DNA of 64,000 nucleotides from Leptospiraceae bacterium. Lineage in GTDB: Bacteria > Spirochaetota > Leptospiria > Turneriellales > Turneriellaceae. The stretch spans positions 463,752-527,751 of the forward strand of contig JANWWS010000013.1 in assembly GCA_025055765.1 (NCBI GenBank). The letters are read 5' to 3'. The position numbers were made by a program, and so were the translations under genes. Shown piece by piece: positions 43,376-52,719 of this stretch (the first letter of the stretch is position 1; each line of letters starts with the position of its first letter). The notes under the pieces are model-generated. The model was not told where the DNA came from. It did not search any database and was given only the letters and a program-made list of their open reading frames with translations.

Positions 43376-43957
43376 ATGCAAGGAAAAAGCTCTGTGGCAG
43401 TGTTTTCTTTATGTCTTGCGCTAGCCTTTTGCTCTTCCCGGCAGGAACGTTATTTTTTGCGCGCTCCGCTTACCAAGGGAGCAAGCGTAGCTATCATTGT
43501 CGAAGGGGAAAACGATGTAAAAAACGCGGTGTTTACGGAATTTTTAAAAGCCGGTTTTCAGGTTAAGGCCTTTAGTGCCACCGACTTTTACCGGGTGGAA
43601 GATGTCTTTGAAATACGCGATATTAAGAAAATTGCCTTTACGGCTCCTTCGGGTAAAGAACACAGCGAACTAACGGCGCGGGTACTCGACAAGAATTTCG
43701 AAAATCTCTACAAGCTTCACCTTTACAACTTTGAGGCAAGCAAAGCGGAAATTATAAAAGAAATCCGCGCCAAGTACAAGGTAGATTACCTCATCTTACT
43801 AGCGATGAAAGAGTGGGATACTTCCTACTCTTGGATAAGAGTCATCAACCTGGATACCTTTGACCTCATATACATCCACAATTACCCAGCCCGCCGAAGT
43901 GATACTGTACAATCCATTATCGCAAGATTTCTTGAGATAATGCAAAAGCCCCAATAA
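43376..43957 (+). CDS. lipoprotein of unknown function
   Basis: ATG at 43376 is preceded by GGAGG five bases upstream; a TTG four codons earlier is a worse start. The 193-residue product has a lipoprotein signal (SLCLALAFC, lipobox LAFC). The mature part has an alpha/beta pattern (ASVAIIVEGENDVKNAVF, KVDYLILLAMKEWDTSYSW, FDLIYIHNYPARRSD) similar to the nucleotide-free CsgG/TolB-N type of envelope domain. Its stop overlaps the next start (TAATG), so it works with the CsgG/TolB-like protein that follows. Confidence 0.75.
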   Translation: MQGKSSVAVFSLCLALAFCSSRQERYFLRAPLTKGASVAIIVEGENDVKNAVFTEFLKAGFQVKAFSATDFYRVEDVFEIRDIKKIAFTAPSGKEHSELTARVLDKNFENLYKLHLYNFEASKAEIIKEIRAKYKVDYLILLAMKEWDTSYSWIRVINLDTFDLIYIHNYPARRSDTVQSIIARFLEIMQKPQ

Positions 43958-45513
43958 TGTTTCTCACAACATCGGCTAGTAAAGTAAGTTTCTTTTTTTT
44001 ATTAATTGATCTCTTCGCAGGATCTCATGGGCAAAAAGCACCAAACCCAGAAACAAGTAGTTTTTCTCACAAGAATCATTCCATCACGAGCGTTGCTTTT
44101 CTTCCGCTAAAAAATGAAACAGATCTTGTACGCTTAGGTGAAATTGAGCTAAAATTTCCTGTTGAAGCAATAAAAGTACTGCAGAGGACAAATAAAAAAC
44201 TCAAAATTCTAGCCCCTGCTGATTGCCTACGCCTTTTCAAAGATAAGAACACTTCATACGAAGATCTGCTGGAAAAAAACCAATATGTGGAACTGGCTCG
44301 CCTTTTAGATGTTGATGGACTCATTAGCGGCAAAATCAAGAAATTCTCTCTTGGCATAGTTCACCTCGAGCTTAGCATTTATTCCCACCTCACCCACGAT
44401 TATTTTATAATGAGGTTTGAGGAAGCTCTTGAAAAAATATTGCCCACATCGGTAGCCAAAGTGGTACAATTTCTTGCAAATTATTTAGGGGGGGATGGCC
44501 TATATCAAACAAAAAGCCTTGAACCCAAAAGCAGAATTGCCTTGCTAAGTAACCTAGATCCTCTCAGCTTAAATGAGCTTGCTATGCACTTGGGGGAAAA
44601 GGACCTAAAAACGAGCAACTTTCTTTATACTACCCTCTCTCCCCTAAGTAAAGAGGCTGTCTCAACTTTTTGGTCGATCTCAACCGTTGACTTTTCTCTT
44701 ACAGAAATGACAGAGACATCTGATGGCATTCTAAGTTTTTTCCCATTAGAAAATGCCTTACAAAAATGGCAAGACTATCAAAATGAGGCAAGCCCAATTT
44801 TCTCTGGGGATAGAGAAGTAGTTATCTTTCGTCAGCTAGCTCGTAGTATTAATGCCGACTATCTCTTGATTTTTTATTACGAACCAGGTCACACTTTTGC
44901 AAGAGGTATTGACTTAAGAAATGGGGAGTTAACTTACTTAAGACGTAGATCCATCTCGCTGCTAACTACTCATGGAGAGATTTTTAAAACAACGATCGAA
45001 GAGTGGCTTCTAGAACCGAAATTACCGGATGTAAGTGATATAGGTGGCATAACGGCCTTGTCCCGAGAAGGTAGAGGCTCGGAACTTGCCACTGTGGCTA
45101 TCCTTGATTTTTTTAATTTAACAAAGAAAAAAGAATTCCAATACCTGCGCACCTCGCTTTCTTCTGCTGTCAGTGAATCCATGCTACGTATATTTGAATT
45201 TCGCCGAGCGGATCGTTTTAAGGAAATAGCTGGGGAAAAATTTCTTGAGAAAGCTCGCCCCGACGATAACCTAAGCCAACTTTTTCAACTTACAGGAGCT
45301 GATTTCTTAATTTACGGCAATTTCACCTACAATAGCCGGGAGAAATTACTTCATATGGAAGCTCGTATCTATGATCTCTTTAACCAAAAGGAGGTAGGTC
45401 GGGTTTTCGAAAAAAGCCCTATTGACAGCCGGATCTTTAACGCGGTGGATAATATTGCCGAGAAGTTGGTACAGCTTCTCTATAAAATGGCAACACAACA
45501 ACAAGGAGGCTAG
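43957..45513 (+). CDS. multi-domain CsgG/TolB-N-like envelope protein
   Basis: The 518-residue protein has a signal-like N-terminus (FFFLLIDLFAGSHG) and at least two copies of a CsgG/FlgO/TolB-N-type alpha/beta domain. One starts SVAFLPLKNETDLVRLGE (about residue 45) with DVDGLISGKIKKFSLG. The other starts TVAILDFFNLTKKKEFQYL (about 380) with GADFLIYGNFTYN and ARIYDLFNQKEVGRVFEK. A third, more diverged copy may lie between them (ADYLLIFYYEPGH). Such domains occur in secretion channels and envelope assembly factors. It is coupled to the lipoprotein before it and followed by a barrel-like protein, suggesting one envelope complex. Confidence 0.65.
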   Translation: MFLTTSASKVSFFFLLIDLFAGSHGQKAPNPETSSFSHKNHSITSVAFLPLKNETDLVRLGEIELKFPVEAIKVLQRTNKKLKILAPADCLRLFKDKNTSYEDLLEKNQYVELARLLDVDGLISGKIKKFSLGIVHLELSIYSHLTHDYFIMRFEEALEKILPTSVAKVVQFLANYLGGDGLYQTKSLEPKSRIALLSNLDPLSLNELAMHLGEKDLKTSNFLYTTLSPLSKEAVSTFWSISTVDFSLTEMTETSDGILSFFPLENALQKWQDYQNEASPIFSGDREVVIFRQLARSINADYLLIFYYEPGHTFARGIDLRNGELTYLRRRSISLLTTHGEIFKTTIEEWLLEPKLPDVSDIGGITALSREGRGSELATVAILDFFNLTKKKEFQYLRTSLSSAVSESMLRIFEFRRADRFKEIAGEKFLEKARPDDNLSQLFQLTGADFLIYGNFTYNSREKLLHMEARIYDLFNQKEVGRVFEKSPIDSRIFNAVDNIAEKLVQLLYKMATQQQGG

Positions 45514-45514
45514 A

Positions 45515-46045
45515 ATGCCTAAAAGAATTATTCTATTTATCGCTATTTTCTACTCTGCCCTGGAGGCACGGTGGCAGGACCATCTTGTTTGGGATTTGTT
45601 TGCAAACTCAGCTTACCAGCAAAACCTACAAGATACTCATGGCTTCGGCTATGGAGTAGGGATATCTTTAAATCGTACGACCTTTTCACTCCTAGCCCGT
45701 AATTATGTGGTTAATACGGTAGACTATTATTTTCAGGCCCATTTGCTCCTACGGGCAGAATTACGAGAGCCCATAGCGGGCACAGGCTTCTTTTACCATT
45801 ATGGCGCTTCTCTGGGTTTAGGTGTCATAGAAAGAAACCTTGGAGGCCCCTTCGGGGGGCTTATTGGAGATATTTTCTCCGGATTTTCCTATCCTTTAAA
45901 CCAGCATCTTCTCCTCTACGGCCGTGTGGGCTTTCTTTATGGCAACTATTTTCGCGGTAGGGAGGGGGCGCTACCTGCCTCTGGAACTGGCTTTGAATTT
46001 GGCTTACGCTATAGTGAACCCATTTTAAGAACATTAGACTACTGA
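45515..46045 (+). CDS. small outer-membrane barrel-like protein
   Basis: ATG at 45515 has AGGAGG six bases upstream. The 176-residue product has a signal peptide (MPKRIILFIAIFYSALEA) and strand-rich, Gly/aromatic-rich sequence (FGYGVGISLNRTTFSLLAR, YHYGASLGLGVIERNLGG, LLLYGRVGFLYGNYFRG), typical of an eight-strand outer-membrane barrel. It ends FEFGLRYSEPILRTLDY. No family is recognised. It is the last gene of the lipoprotein/CsgG-like cluster, and its final seven bases overlap the end of the convergent DUF455 gene. Confidence 0.72.
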   Translation: MPKRIILFIAIFYSALEARWQDHLVWDLFANSAYQQNLQDTHGFGYGVGISLNRTTFSLLARNYVVNTVDYYFQAHLLLRAELREPIAGTGFFYHYGASLGLGVIERNLGGPFGGLIGDIFSGFSYPLNQHLLLYGRVGFLYGNYFRGREGALPASGTGFEFGLRYSEPILRTLDY

Positions 46046-46842
46046 TTACTGGCAAGCATTTGAAGTTCCTCAATACTAAAGCCCGCTTTTAGGCGAGCCT
46101 CCCTATTGAAATCTTTTCTCGCAAGCTTGGCACCTGGAACCGCCTGAGAGACCAACTTTTGGTAATCGCTTAACAAATGACCTTCCCGAGTTAATGCATA
46201 GCGAAACCATAGATCCCCCCTTTGTACATGGATGATTTCATCTTCCAAAATAATCTGCAAGGCTTGGATGATTTTGAGAGAAAATTTATCTTGGTAGGGC
46301 TCGAGTTTTGCTATAATCTGGGGGGTGGCATCTAAACCATTAGCTTCCATATAGCGGGGAAGAGCAGCCATCCTTTTGGCTAAACTGTCTTGGCTGCGAT
46401 ATGCCGCCATAAAAAGACCACTATGTACGGGTAGGGCCCCATAGTAGCTGTCTAACTCGCCCAGCAGCTCTTGCAATAAGATAAAATGACGCGCTTCTTC
46501 TTTTGCTGTCAGCACCCAATCACGGTAGTAGGCTAAAGGCATATGGCGAAAGCGATAGGCGTGATCTAGAGCAATATCGATGGCTGAATACTCAATATGA
46601 GCAAGGGCATGGAGCAGAGCAATACGCCCTTTTTGGCTATCTAAATGTTTTCGCTTGGGCACTTGGCTACCTTGCACAATTGTGCAAAAGGCAGCATAAG
46701 AGGGTTCCCGAAGACATTCCACAGGGCTTTCCATATCTTCGAGATTTTCTATTTCAAGCTCCGAGATAAGCTTTAGCTTCTGGGAAATTTCGGTACAACA
46801 AATTGCCTCCCAAAGAGAAGCAAAAAAAGGCTTACTCGTCAT
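46039..46842 (-). CDS. DUF455 ferritin-like protein
   Basis: The 267-residue protein matches the DUF455 family, a predicted di-iron ferritin-like helical bundle. Likely metal ligands are seen in HALAHIEYSAIDIALDHAY, TAKEEARHFILLQE and ILEDEIIHVQRG (repeated E and ExxH patterns). The N-terminus holds helix pairs (EAICCTEISQKLKLISELE). A role in tRNA or small-molecule oxidation has been guessed for relatives but is not established. Its start overlaps the malic enzyme stop by 11 bases, so the two are probably co-transcribed. Confidence 0.85.
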   Translation of the reverse strand: MTSKPFFASLWEAICCTEISQKLKLISELEIENLEDMESPVECLREPSYAAFCTIVQGSQVPKRKHLDSQKGRIALLHALAHIEYSAIDIALDHAYRFRHMPLAYYRDWVLTAKEEARHFILLQELLGELDSYYGALPVHSGLFMAAYRSQDSLAKRMAALPRYMEANGLDATPQIIAKLEPYQDKFSLKIIQALQIILEDEIIHVQRGDLWFRYALTREGHLLSDYQKLVSQAVPGAKLARKDFNREARLKAGFSIEELQMLASNQ

Positions 46843-48190
46843 CGCTTGCCACTATTTTCACTACCCCCGATTCATAAGCAGCTCTCTCCACAGCCCGGGC
46901 CACAGCCTCATGCACTTCGGGATGCAAGAGAGGGGGTACCAATTCTTGCCTGTCGCTGTTTGCGAAGGAAGCAATCGTCATCGCCGCGGCAATTTTCATA
47001 CGATTGTTGATCTTGCGCGCATTGGCCACAAGAGCTCCCTTAAAGATACCAGGAAAGGCAAGAGCATTGTTCACTCCCCTCCCATCGGCAGCAAAGGCAG
47101 CTCCCGCTGCCAAGGCCTCTTCAGGGCGAATTTCCGGGTTGGGATTTGATAAAGCCAAAATCACCTGACGGTGACGCACCATCTCAGGCTTTATGAGACC
47201 CTCTACACCCGTGGTCGCCACCACCACATCAGCTGTTGCCATTACCTCTGGCAAAGACATGGGCTCCCCACCCATATTACGTAATCTTTCGTTTGCTTCA
47301 GGTTGGATATCCACACCTACAATACGTTTTACCCCGTAAGCTTTGAGTAGTCTCGCAATGCCTGTACCTGCTGCCCCTAGACCCACAATGCCCACCGTCT
47401 GGTGGGAAAGTCTCTCGCCAATGTATTTCATGGCATTAGTTAGCGCTGCCAGGGTTACTACCGCCGTACCATGTTGGTCATCGTGCATCACAGGGATATC
47501 TAGTCTTTCCACCAAACGCCTCTCGATCTCAAAGCAATCTGGGGCAGCGAAATCCTCCATTTTTATGGCCCCAAACGAGGGGGCAATGGTGACCACCGTT
47601 TCTACAATGGTGTCGATGTCCTGACTATTAACGAGAATAGGGATGCCATTAAGCCCCACAAATTTTTTTAATAAGACAGCCTTGCCCTCCATAACGGGCA
47701 TACCTGCGTGGACTCCGATATTACCTAAACCTAAAATGGCCGTGCCATTTGTCACCACCGCCACGGTATTCTTAATATAAGTATATTCATAGACAAGCTC
47801 AGGGTTTTTCATAATCGCCCTGCAGACCGTAGCCACACCAGGGGTATAGACCCGACGGATATCTCCTGCACTATCGATTTTCACTCGGCTTTCCATAGAA
47901 ATCTTACCACCCCGATGGAGATCCAGCACCGCATCGGAAACCGAATCAATTTGGATACCCTCAAGTTGGCCTACTTCTTGCAATATACGACTCATGTGCT
48001 CTTCGTCGGAAACATAGATCTCTATTTCACGAAAGTTAAACCTACCAGCCCGCTTTATAAGCTTAAGATCCCCGATATTGCCTCCGCATTGCCCAATGGT
48101 GGTTAAGAGTTTTCCTAAGTAGCCTGGTTTATCCGTGATATAAACCCGTAGATTTTTTACAAGGTTATCCGTGGATTTTTCGTGCTTCAT
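46832..48190 (-). CDS. NAD(P)-dependent malic enzyme with N-terminal ACT domain
   Basis: Malic enzyme decarboxylates malate to pyruvate, linking the TCA cycle to C3 metabolism. With the ATG at 48190 it has 452 residues; a GTG four codons upstream is also possible. Residues about 10-85 form an ACT domain ([20 protein letters not shown]), a small-molecule-binding regulator. The catalytic part has [35 protein letters not shown], the metal ligands in [15 protein letters not shown] and [11 protein letters not shown], and the Rossmann motif [16 protein letters not shown]. The final turn [14 protein letters not shown] is conserved. ACT fusions suggest allosteric control, for instance by an amino acid. 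Confidence 0.93.
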   Translation of the reverse strand: MKHEKSTDNLVKNLRVYITDKPGYLGKLLTTIGQCGGNIGDLKLIKRAGRFNFREIEIYVSDEEHMSRILQEVGQLEGIQIDSVSDAVLDLHRGGKISMESRVKIDSAGDIRRVYTPGVATVCRAIMKNPELVYEYTYIKNTVAVVTNGTAILGLGNIGVHAGMPVMEGKAVLLKKFVGLNGIPILVNSQDIDTIVETVVTIAPSFGAIKMEDFAAPDCFEIERRLVERLDIPVMHDDQHGTAVVTLAALTNAMKYIGERLSHQTVGIVGLGAAGTGIARLLKAYGVKRIVGVDIQPEANERLRNMGGEPMSLPEVMATADVVVATTGVEGLIKPEMVRHRQVILALSNPNPEIRPEEALAAGAAFAADGRGVNNALAFPGIFKGALVANARKINNRMKIAAAMTIASFANSDRQELVPPLLHPEVHEAVARAVERAAYESGVVKIVASDDE

Positions 48191-48345
48191 GGCTATAGTC
48201 ACGACTTTTTTGGGGAATATGACAAACCGTCAAGCGAAGGGAAAAGGAAATTTCTTGAAGCTCCCTGGCTCTGGGATTGCCTGAAATTTTCAAAAAGAGT
48301 TCCCGAATTTTGGCTAAATACCATCTTCTACCTTGCCGAGCTAAC

Positions 48346-48978
48346 ATGTGCGCGCGCTATGAACTTCTTGCCAGTGTAAAGGAACTCAAAGACTACTTGG
48401 GACTTAGCCAAGAAATTACGTTCCCCCTACCCCAGAAAGAAATCTTTCCGAGCGAAAGCGCCCTAGTTCTTACCCCCTCCCCCAACATGATGGAGCTTAC
48501 GATCATGAACTGGGGATTTTCTTTTCTAAAGGAGAAAAAAAGGTCTCTTGTGTTTAATATTCGGGTAGAAAGTTTTTCGCAAAAGCCCTATTTTCAAAAA
48601 TTGGCCTATCAAAACCGCTGTGTCGTGCCTGCAACCGCCTTTTTTGAATGGCAAAAAAAGGGGATAAAAGGATTAAAATGGAGTTTTACCCCGCAAGACG
48701 GAAAGTTTCTTTTTTTTGCCGCTATTTACCGAAAGGCAAACCCCTTAGAATTTGCCATAATAACCTGCAAAGCTAAAAAACCCGTGACGGATATACACGA
48801 CCGCATGCCCTTACTTTTGCCCAAAGATTACGTTAAAGATTATTTACATTTTGCAGGCTCCCCTGAGGAACTTCTTCCATTCCTCGACAAATTGCCAGTC
48901 GTTCACATAAAAGGCCACAACATAAGCCGAGATGAGTTTCTGCCTTTTGACAGACCCAAATTTACCACCAGAGACTAG
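48346..48978 (+). CDS. SRAP-domain protein (YedK/HMCES family)
   Basis: SRAP proteins form a covalent link to abasic sites in single-stranded DNA and protect them. With the ATG at 48346 the protein is 210 residues long and starts MCAR, leaving the catalytic Cys2 at the N-terminus after Met removal, as the mechanism requires. Other active-site residues are visible: Asn71 and Glu75 in FNIRVES, Glu101 in AFFEWQKK and His151 in IHDRMP. The upstream extension of the open frame would bury Cys2 and is rejected. Its last 17 bases overlap the end of the 1249-residue lipoprotein gene on the other strand. Confidence 0.93.
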   Translation: MCARYELLASVKELKDYLGLSQEITFPLPQKEIFPSESALVLTPSPNMMELTIMNWGFSFLKEKKRSLVFNIRVESFSQKPYFQKLAYQNRCVVPATAFFEWQKKGIKGLKWSFTPQDGKFLFFAAIYRKANPLEFAIITCKAKKPVTDIHDRMPLLLPKDYVKDYLHFAGSPEELLPFLDKLPVVHIKGHNISRDEFLPFDRPKFTTRD

Positions 48979-51900
48979 GGTTATGGGCGGAACACAGGGG
49001 ATAAAAATCAGGTGGTGGCGGATGGTAAGATGACATCCCGGGGGTGTTCGGTGATACCTGATCACCGCAGCCAATCAGAACTACCAATTCCGTCATATTG
49101 GTAGACGGATTGGTTAAGGTGGCCATAATCGACTGCAGGGAATTTGGACCACTTAAATTGGATAGTACCGCCCTGGCGAGGTGGGCGGGACCAAAACCTG
49201 GGTAATCACGATAGCCTACGGGAGAAGTCAGGTAGCCAAGGCTGTTGTGGCGCACCCCCGCTACGATCATCCGTACAAGTGCTTCCCGGGTTGATATTTT
49301 GCCTTCCGTATCGTTGTAGTTTACTGCGTTATTGGATGTCTTATCGAATAGATTGATCATCTGGGCCATGTGGAGAGCAGCTCGGCCCAACACAACGGCA
49401 CGCACACTACCTCCTGTTACCGCACTTACAATGGCTGTTCCCCCCTTGCCACTACACCCACCCTCAATTAAAACAAGTTGACCTGCATAGTAGTTACTTC
49501 CACCTGTATGAATATTACAGCCAGTAAGCATACCGCCACTTGCCACGACCGTGCAAGTACCCCCACTACCACCAGCACCACGAACCTCACATGTATCCCC
49601 CTCAACATAGTTGCTCCCACCATAAAATTGCGAGAGTGAGCTTAGACTACCGGCCACATATGCCTGGGCTTGTGCTCCACTACCTGAACCCGTTATGGTA
49701 ACAGTAGGATTCGTGGTGTAACCACTACCGGAATTTGTTACAGATATCCCCACTATCTTACCTGCCTCTATCTTTGCGACTGCACTTGCACCGCTTCCAC
49801 CTCCTCCAGAAAAGCCAACCGAGGCTGAGCTGTACCCAGATCCTCCCGTTAGTTGGAGGTTGCGAACAATCGAAGCTAAATTATTAAGGCCTAGTCCACC
49901 AGAGGTGCCATTATAGTTTACCATAAGCTTTGCGATAAACTCATGGTCTAGTGATGGATTCACCGATGTCGGAGTTTCCGTGGCATCCGCAAGATGGTTC
50001 ACTATAGTCGCTAATTTGTAGGAGTCCTCCTGCGTAAGCTGGGTTAAGAGTTGAGCCAGTTGAAGTATTCTTGCTTCATCTGTGATGCCTAGATCTGTAT
50101 TAGCTAAAACAGCTTGGATAAGCCCAATTAAATTGCTTGATTTTTCCGTAAAATTAAGTAAGATTCCAAGTTTTTGCCCATTGTCCACATTGTCTATAAG
50201 TGTTACCAACCTACTAACTGGTGTTACATAGTTGATGAGATTGACTACTTTACCAAGACCTGTTGCCCCCCCATTTAATCCCCGGCTTGTTTGGCAACTC
50301 ATACGCACCACAGATGGCAAACTAGCGCCACTGCCTCCACCCCCACTTAAACTTAATGTGGGATTTGCAGTATACCCACTCCCTTGGCGAGTGAAGATTA
50401 CCTTCTTCACCTCTCCCCCAGAGATAAGAGCAATGGCTTGTGCTGGATGAGCTGGTGGTAAACTAATGTTCACCGTTGGTGCCGAGGTATAGCCAGCACC
50501 GCCACTTATCGGATACAAAGTTGTATAGGGCAGGGCATTGGTGGCTCTCCAACAATCCGGCCCCTCTATGAGGTTTACTAACTCAGCTACCTTGGGAGCG
50601 GAGCTAACCTTCATAGAATTGATGAGCTTCATAAGTTTATGGAGCTGCACATGGGGATTTCCCCCATCTGAATCATTGGGCATGAGTAGATAGACAATAT
50701 CGCCCGCTTCCGTAATATTGTCAATGAGACCCGCTAGTTTTTTGCCTGCGGCGGTGAGATCACTACTGCCATCATCGGCAGTGCGTGATCCCTGAGCTAC
50801 CCCGTTGAGAAGCCGGGTCATGTTCGTAGTATCAATGGCATTAATTAAAGTCACGAGCTTAGAACTATCGGCTGTATTTTCGATGAGATAAATCACCGTA
50901 GTCACCGCGCTATCCCTCGGGCCCCATACCCAATCATTTGCCTCACAAGTTGCCTGTGTGGTATAGGCGGTATCTGTACAGCCGACCGTTTCTGTTGATT
51001 TAAAGATATTGTTTACTAGGTTTGCTAAGTTGGCAATATTAGTAACATCGTAAATTAAATCAACCAATTTATCAGGATTACTGACCTGATCCATGAGCTG
51101 AGTTGTCTTTAAAGGTCCTTCTTTAGTGCTATCTAAATTTGCCATGAAATCCTCTAACTTTTGCAGATAAGCGGCTTGCGCTGCAGCACCTTGGTTGCCT
51201 GGCAACCTCTGGCCATCTAAGAGACTTGCCATGCGTGGGATTGAATTTAAATTTACACTTTCCAAAATAAAGAGTAGGTTATCCCTTGCTAATACATCAG
51301 CTGGCTGAGAGAGGTTTAAGTTATTCACGAGTGTGATGAGATCGTCCATATTTTCTACTTCTTGAATTAAGCGTGCCAACTTGCGCCTATCCGAGATTCC
51401 CGTGAGGAGGGGGATTAATTTTTCACTTAAGGTGTTGGGGGAACTACCGGCGGGTACCCCATTGAGCAGTTTCACAAGACGCGGGATAGCGCTATCTCCT
51501 GTCGGTAGGTTCGCAGGGAAATTTTGCCATTTTTGTACCCCGCTTTTCTGGTTTTGCCAACTATCTCCATTTTCACATAGGTTTATAAGCTCACTCATTT
51601 TTGAGAGTTGGGCAATAGGAAAATCACCTACAAGGCGATTCAACTTTTGGATATCTCCAACCTGATCAGTAATGTAAACCAACTTGCCCACAGAACTAAT
51701 ATCGTTTATTAGTGAAATAAGTCGACTTTTCCAGTCCGGGACGGATGGAATCGGGCCATTTAGTACAGCCTTTAGCTTACTACCCAAGTATACTATTTGC
51801 TGTGCATCCTCGGAAATACCGGCAGCTGTTCTGCGCCCATTAATCAGGACTGGTAATTTGGAATCATCCGTGACCTGCTGCATAAGCTCAAGCAAGCTGC

Positions 51901-52711
51901 GCAACTCCTGCATTTGGGGTGGCGGGTTTCCAACTAATATTTGAGACCACTCTAAGGTTGCTGAGTCTACACAAAACCCTTGAGCATTCGGGCAGTTATT
52001 TGTGTCAAAAATGTTCAACAAATAAACCACATCTCTGCCATCTATGACAGCCTCTATGAGATCGCCTAGCCTCTTGGCCCCCGCCAAAGTTTTTTCCTCT
52101 GGATCATTGACATCAGCAATACTATCATAGCCCACAACGAGATAGGCCAATTTTAGCAAGAAACGCCTATAGTTGCTATCAGCAGATGCCGAACTCAACA
52201 CTTGCTGGCGTAATGTGAGCACTAAATTATTTATGCCTTTTTCGGAGAGTCGACTCATAATTTGGGCCATAATATTCATGTAATTGTAATCTCTTGTATC
52301 GCAATCTTGATAGTGCCAAGAATTCCAACTTCGCCCAGGTTGGGTATACCCCTCAAAAGTAGCCCTCGTGCATCCTAATTGTTTTATGGCATCAATAAGT
52401 TGCAAAATACGCCTAGATCCCTCCCCCGGTGGGTCAGCCTCGCGTAATTTGCGCACAAAAGTAACAATTTTACCCATGTCTCCTACTCGGTCGAGCAAAT
52501 AGAGAAGTTCGTTCACAGGAAGGGGCTTTACACTTTGGTCCGCAGGGCCTTTCAGCAACATATTGATTTCATCAGGTCCCAGCTCCCGCGCTAGACGACC
52601 CATAAGTTCATTTTGTTCTGGAGTAATTTCTCGCAAAGCTGGCGGGGGTGCTTTACCCAAACATGCAGCAATGAGACAAATTGCTGTGAAAATTCCTGTT
52701 TTTCCCCGCAT
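48962..52711 (-). CDS. giant lipoprotein of Leu/Ile/Asn-rich helical repeats (1249 residues)
   Basis: AGGGGG precedes the ATG at 52711. The signal MRGKTGIFTAICLIAAC gives lipid Cys17. The body is made of short helical repeats like those of the 1814-residue lipoprotein at 26681 (SKLVTLINAIDTTNMTRLLN, NKL/NAL variants, DKLVDLIYDVTNIANLANLV). Two Gly-rich beta modules with RQGSGYTANPTLSLSGGGG and NSGSGYTTNPTVTITG interrupt it near 660-730 and 970-1060. One Cys/Trp motif (YTTQATCEANDWVWG) is present. The block YPGFGPAHLARAVLSNLSGP near the end matches FTGLGPRRLAAVLNLEAGP in the other protein. It is the third gene of an operon with two barrel-like proteins. Function unknown. Confidence 0.85.
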   Translation of the reverse strand: MRGKTGIFTAICLIAACLGKAPPPALREITPEQNELMGRLARELGPDEINMLLKGPADQSVKPLPVNELLYLLDRVGDMGKIVTFVRKLREADPPGEGSRRILQLIDAIKQLGCTRATFEGYTQPGRSWNSWHYQDCDTRDYNYMNIMAQIMSRLSEKGINNLVLTLRQQVLSSASADSNYRRFLLKLAYLVVGYDSIADVNDPEEKTLAGAKRLGDLIEAVIDGRDVVYLLNIFDTNNCPNAQGFCVDSATLEWSQILVGNPPPQMQELRSLLELMQQVTDDSKLPVLINGRRTAAGISEDAQQIVYLGSKLKAVLNGPIPSVPDWKSRLISLINDISSVGKLVYITDQVGDIQKLNRLVGDFPIAQLSKMSELINLCENGDSWQNQKSGVQKWQNFPANLPTGDSAIPRLVKLLNGVPAGSSPNTLSEKLIPLLTGISDRRKLARLIQEVENMDDLITLVNNLNLSQPADVLARDNLLFILESVNLNSIPRMASLLDGQRLPGNQGAAAQAAYLQKLEDFMANLDSTKEGPLKTTQLMDQVSNPDKLVDLIYDVTNIANLANLVNNIFKSTETVGCTDTAYTTQATCEANDWVWGPRDSAVTTVIYLIENTADSSKLVTLINAIDTTNMTRLLNGVAQGSRTADDGSSDLTAAGKKLAGLIDNITEAGDIVYLLMPNDSDGGNPHVQLHKLMKLINSMKVSSAPKVAELVNLIEGPDCWRATNALPYTTLYPISGGAGYTSAPTVNISLPPAHPAQAIALISGGEVKKVIFTRQGSGYTANPTLSLSGGGGSGASLPSVVRMSCQTSRGLNGGATGLGKVVNLINYVTPVSRLVTLIDNVDNGQKLGILLNFTEKSSNLIGLIQAVLANTDLGITDEARILQLAQLLTQLTQEDSYKLATIVNHLADATETPTSVNPSLDHEFIAKLMVNYNGTSGGLGLNNLASIVRNLQLTGGSGYSSASVGFSGGGGSGASAVAKIEAGKIVGISVTNSGSGYTTNPTVTITGSGSGAQAQAYVAGSLSSLSQFYGGSNYVEGDTCEVRGAGGSGGTCTVVASGGMLTGCNIHTGGSNYYAGQLVLIEGGCSGKGGTAIVSAVTGGSVRAVVLGRAALHMAQMINLFDKTSNNAVNYNDTEGKISTREALVRMIVAGVRHNSLGYLTSPVGYRDYPGFGPAHLARAVLSNLSGPNSLQSIMATLTNPSTNMTELVVLIGCGDQVSPNTPGMSSYHPPPPDFYPLCSAHNPSLWW

Positions 52712-52719
52712 AATACCCC

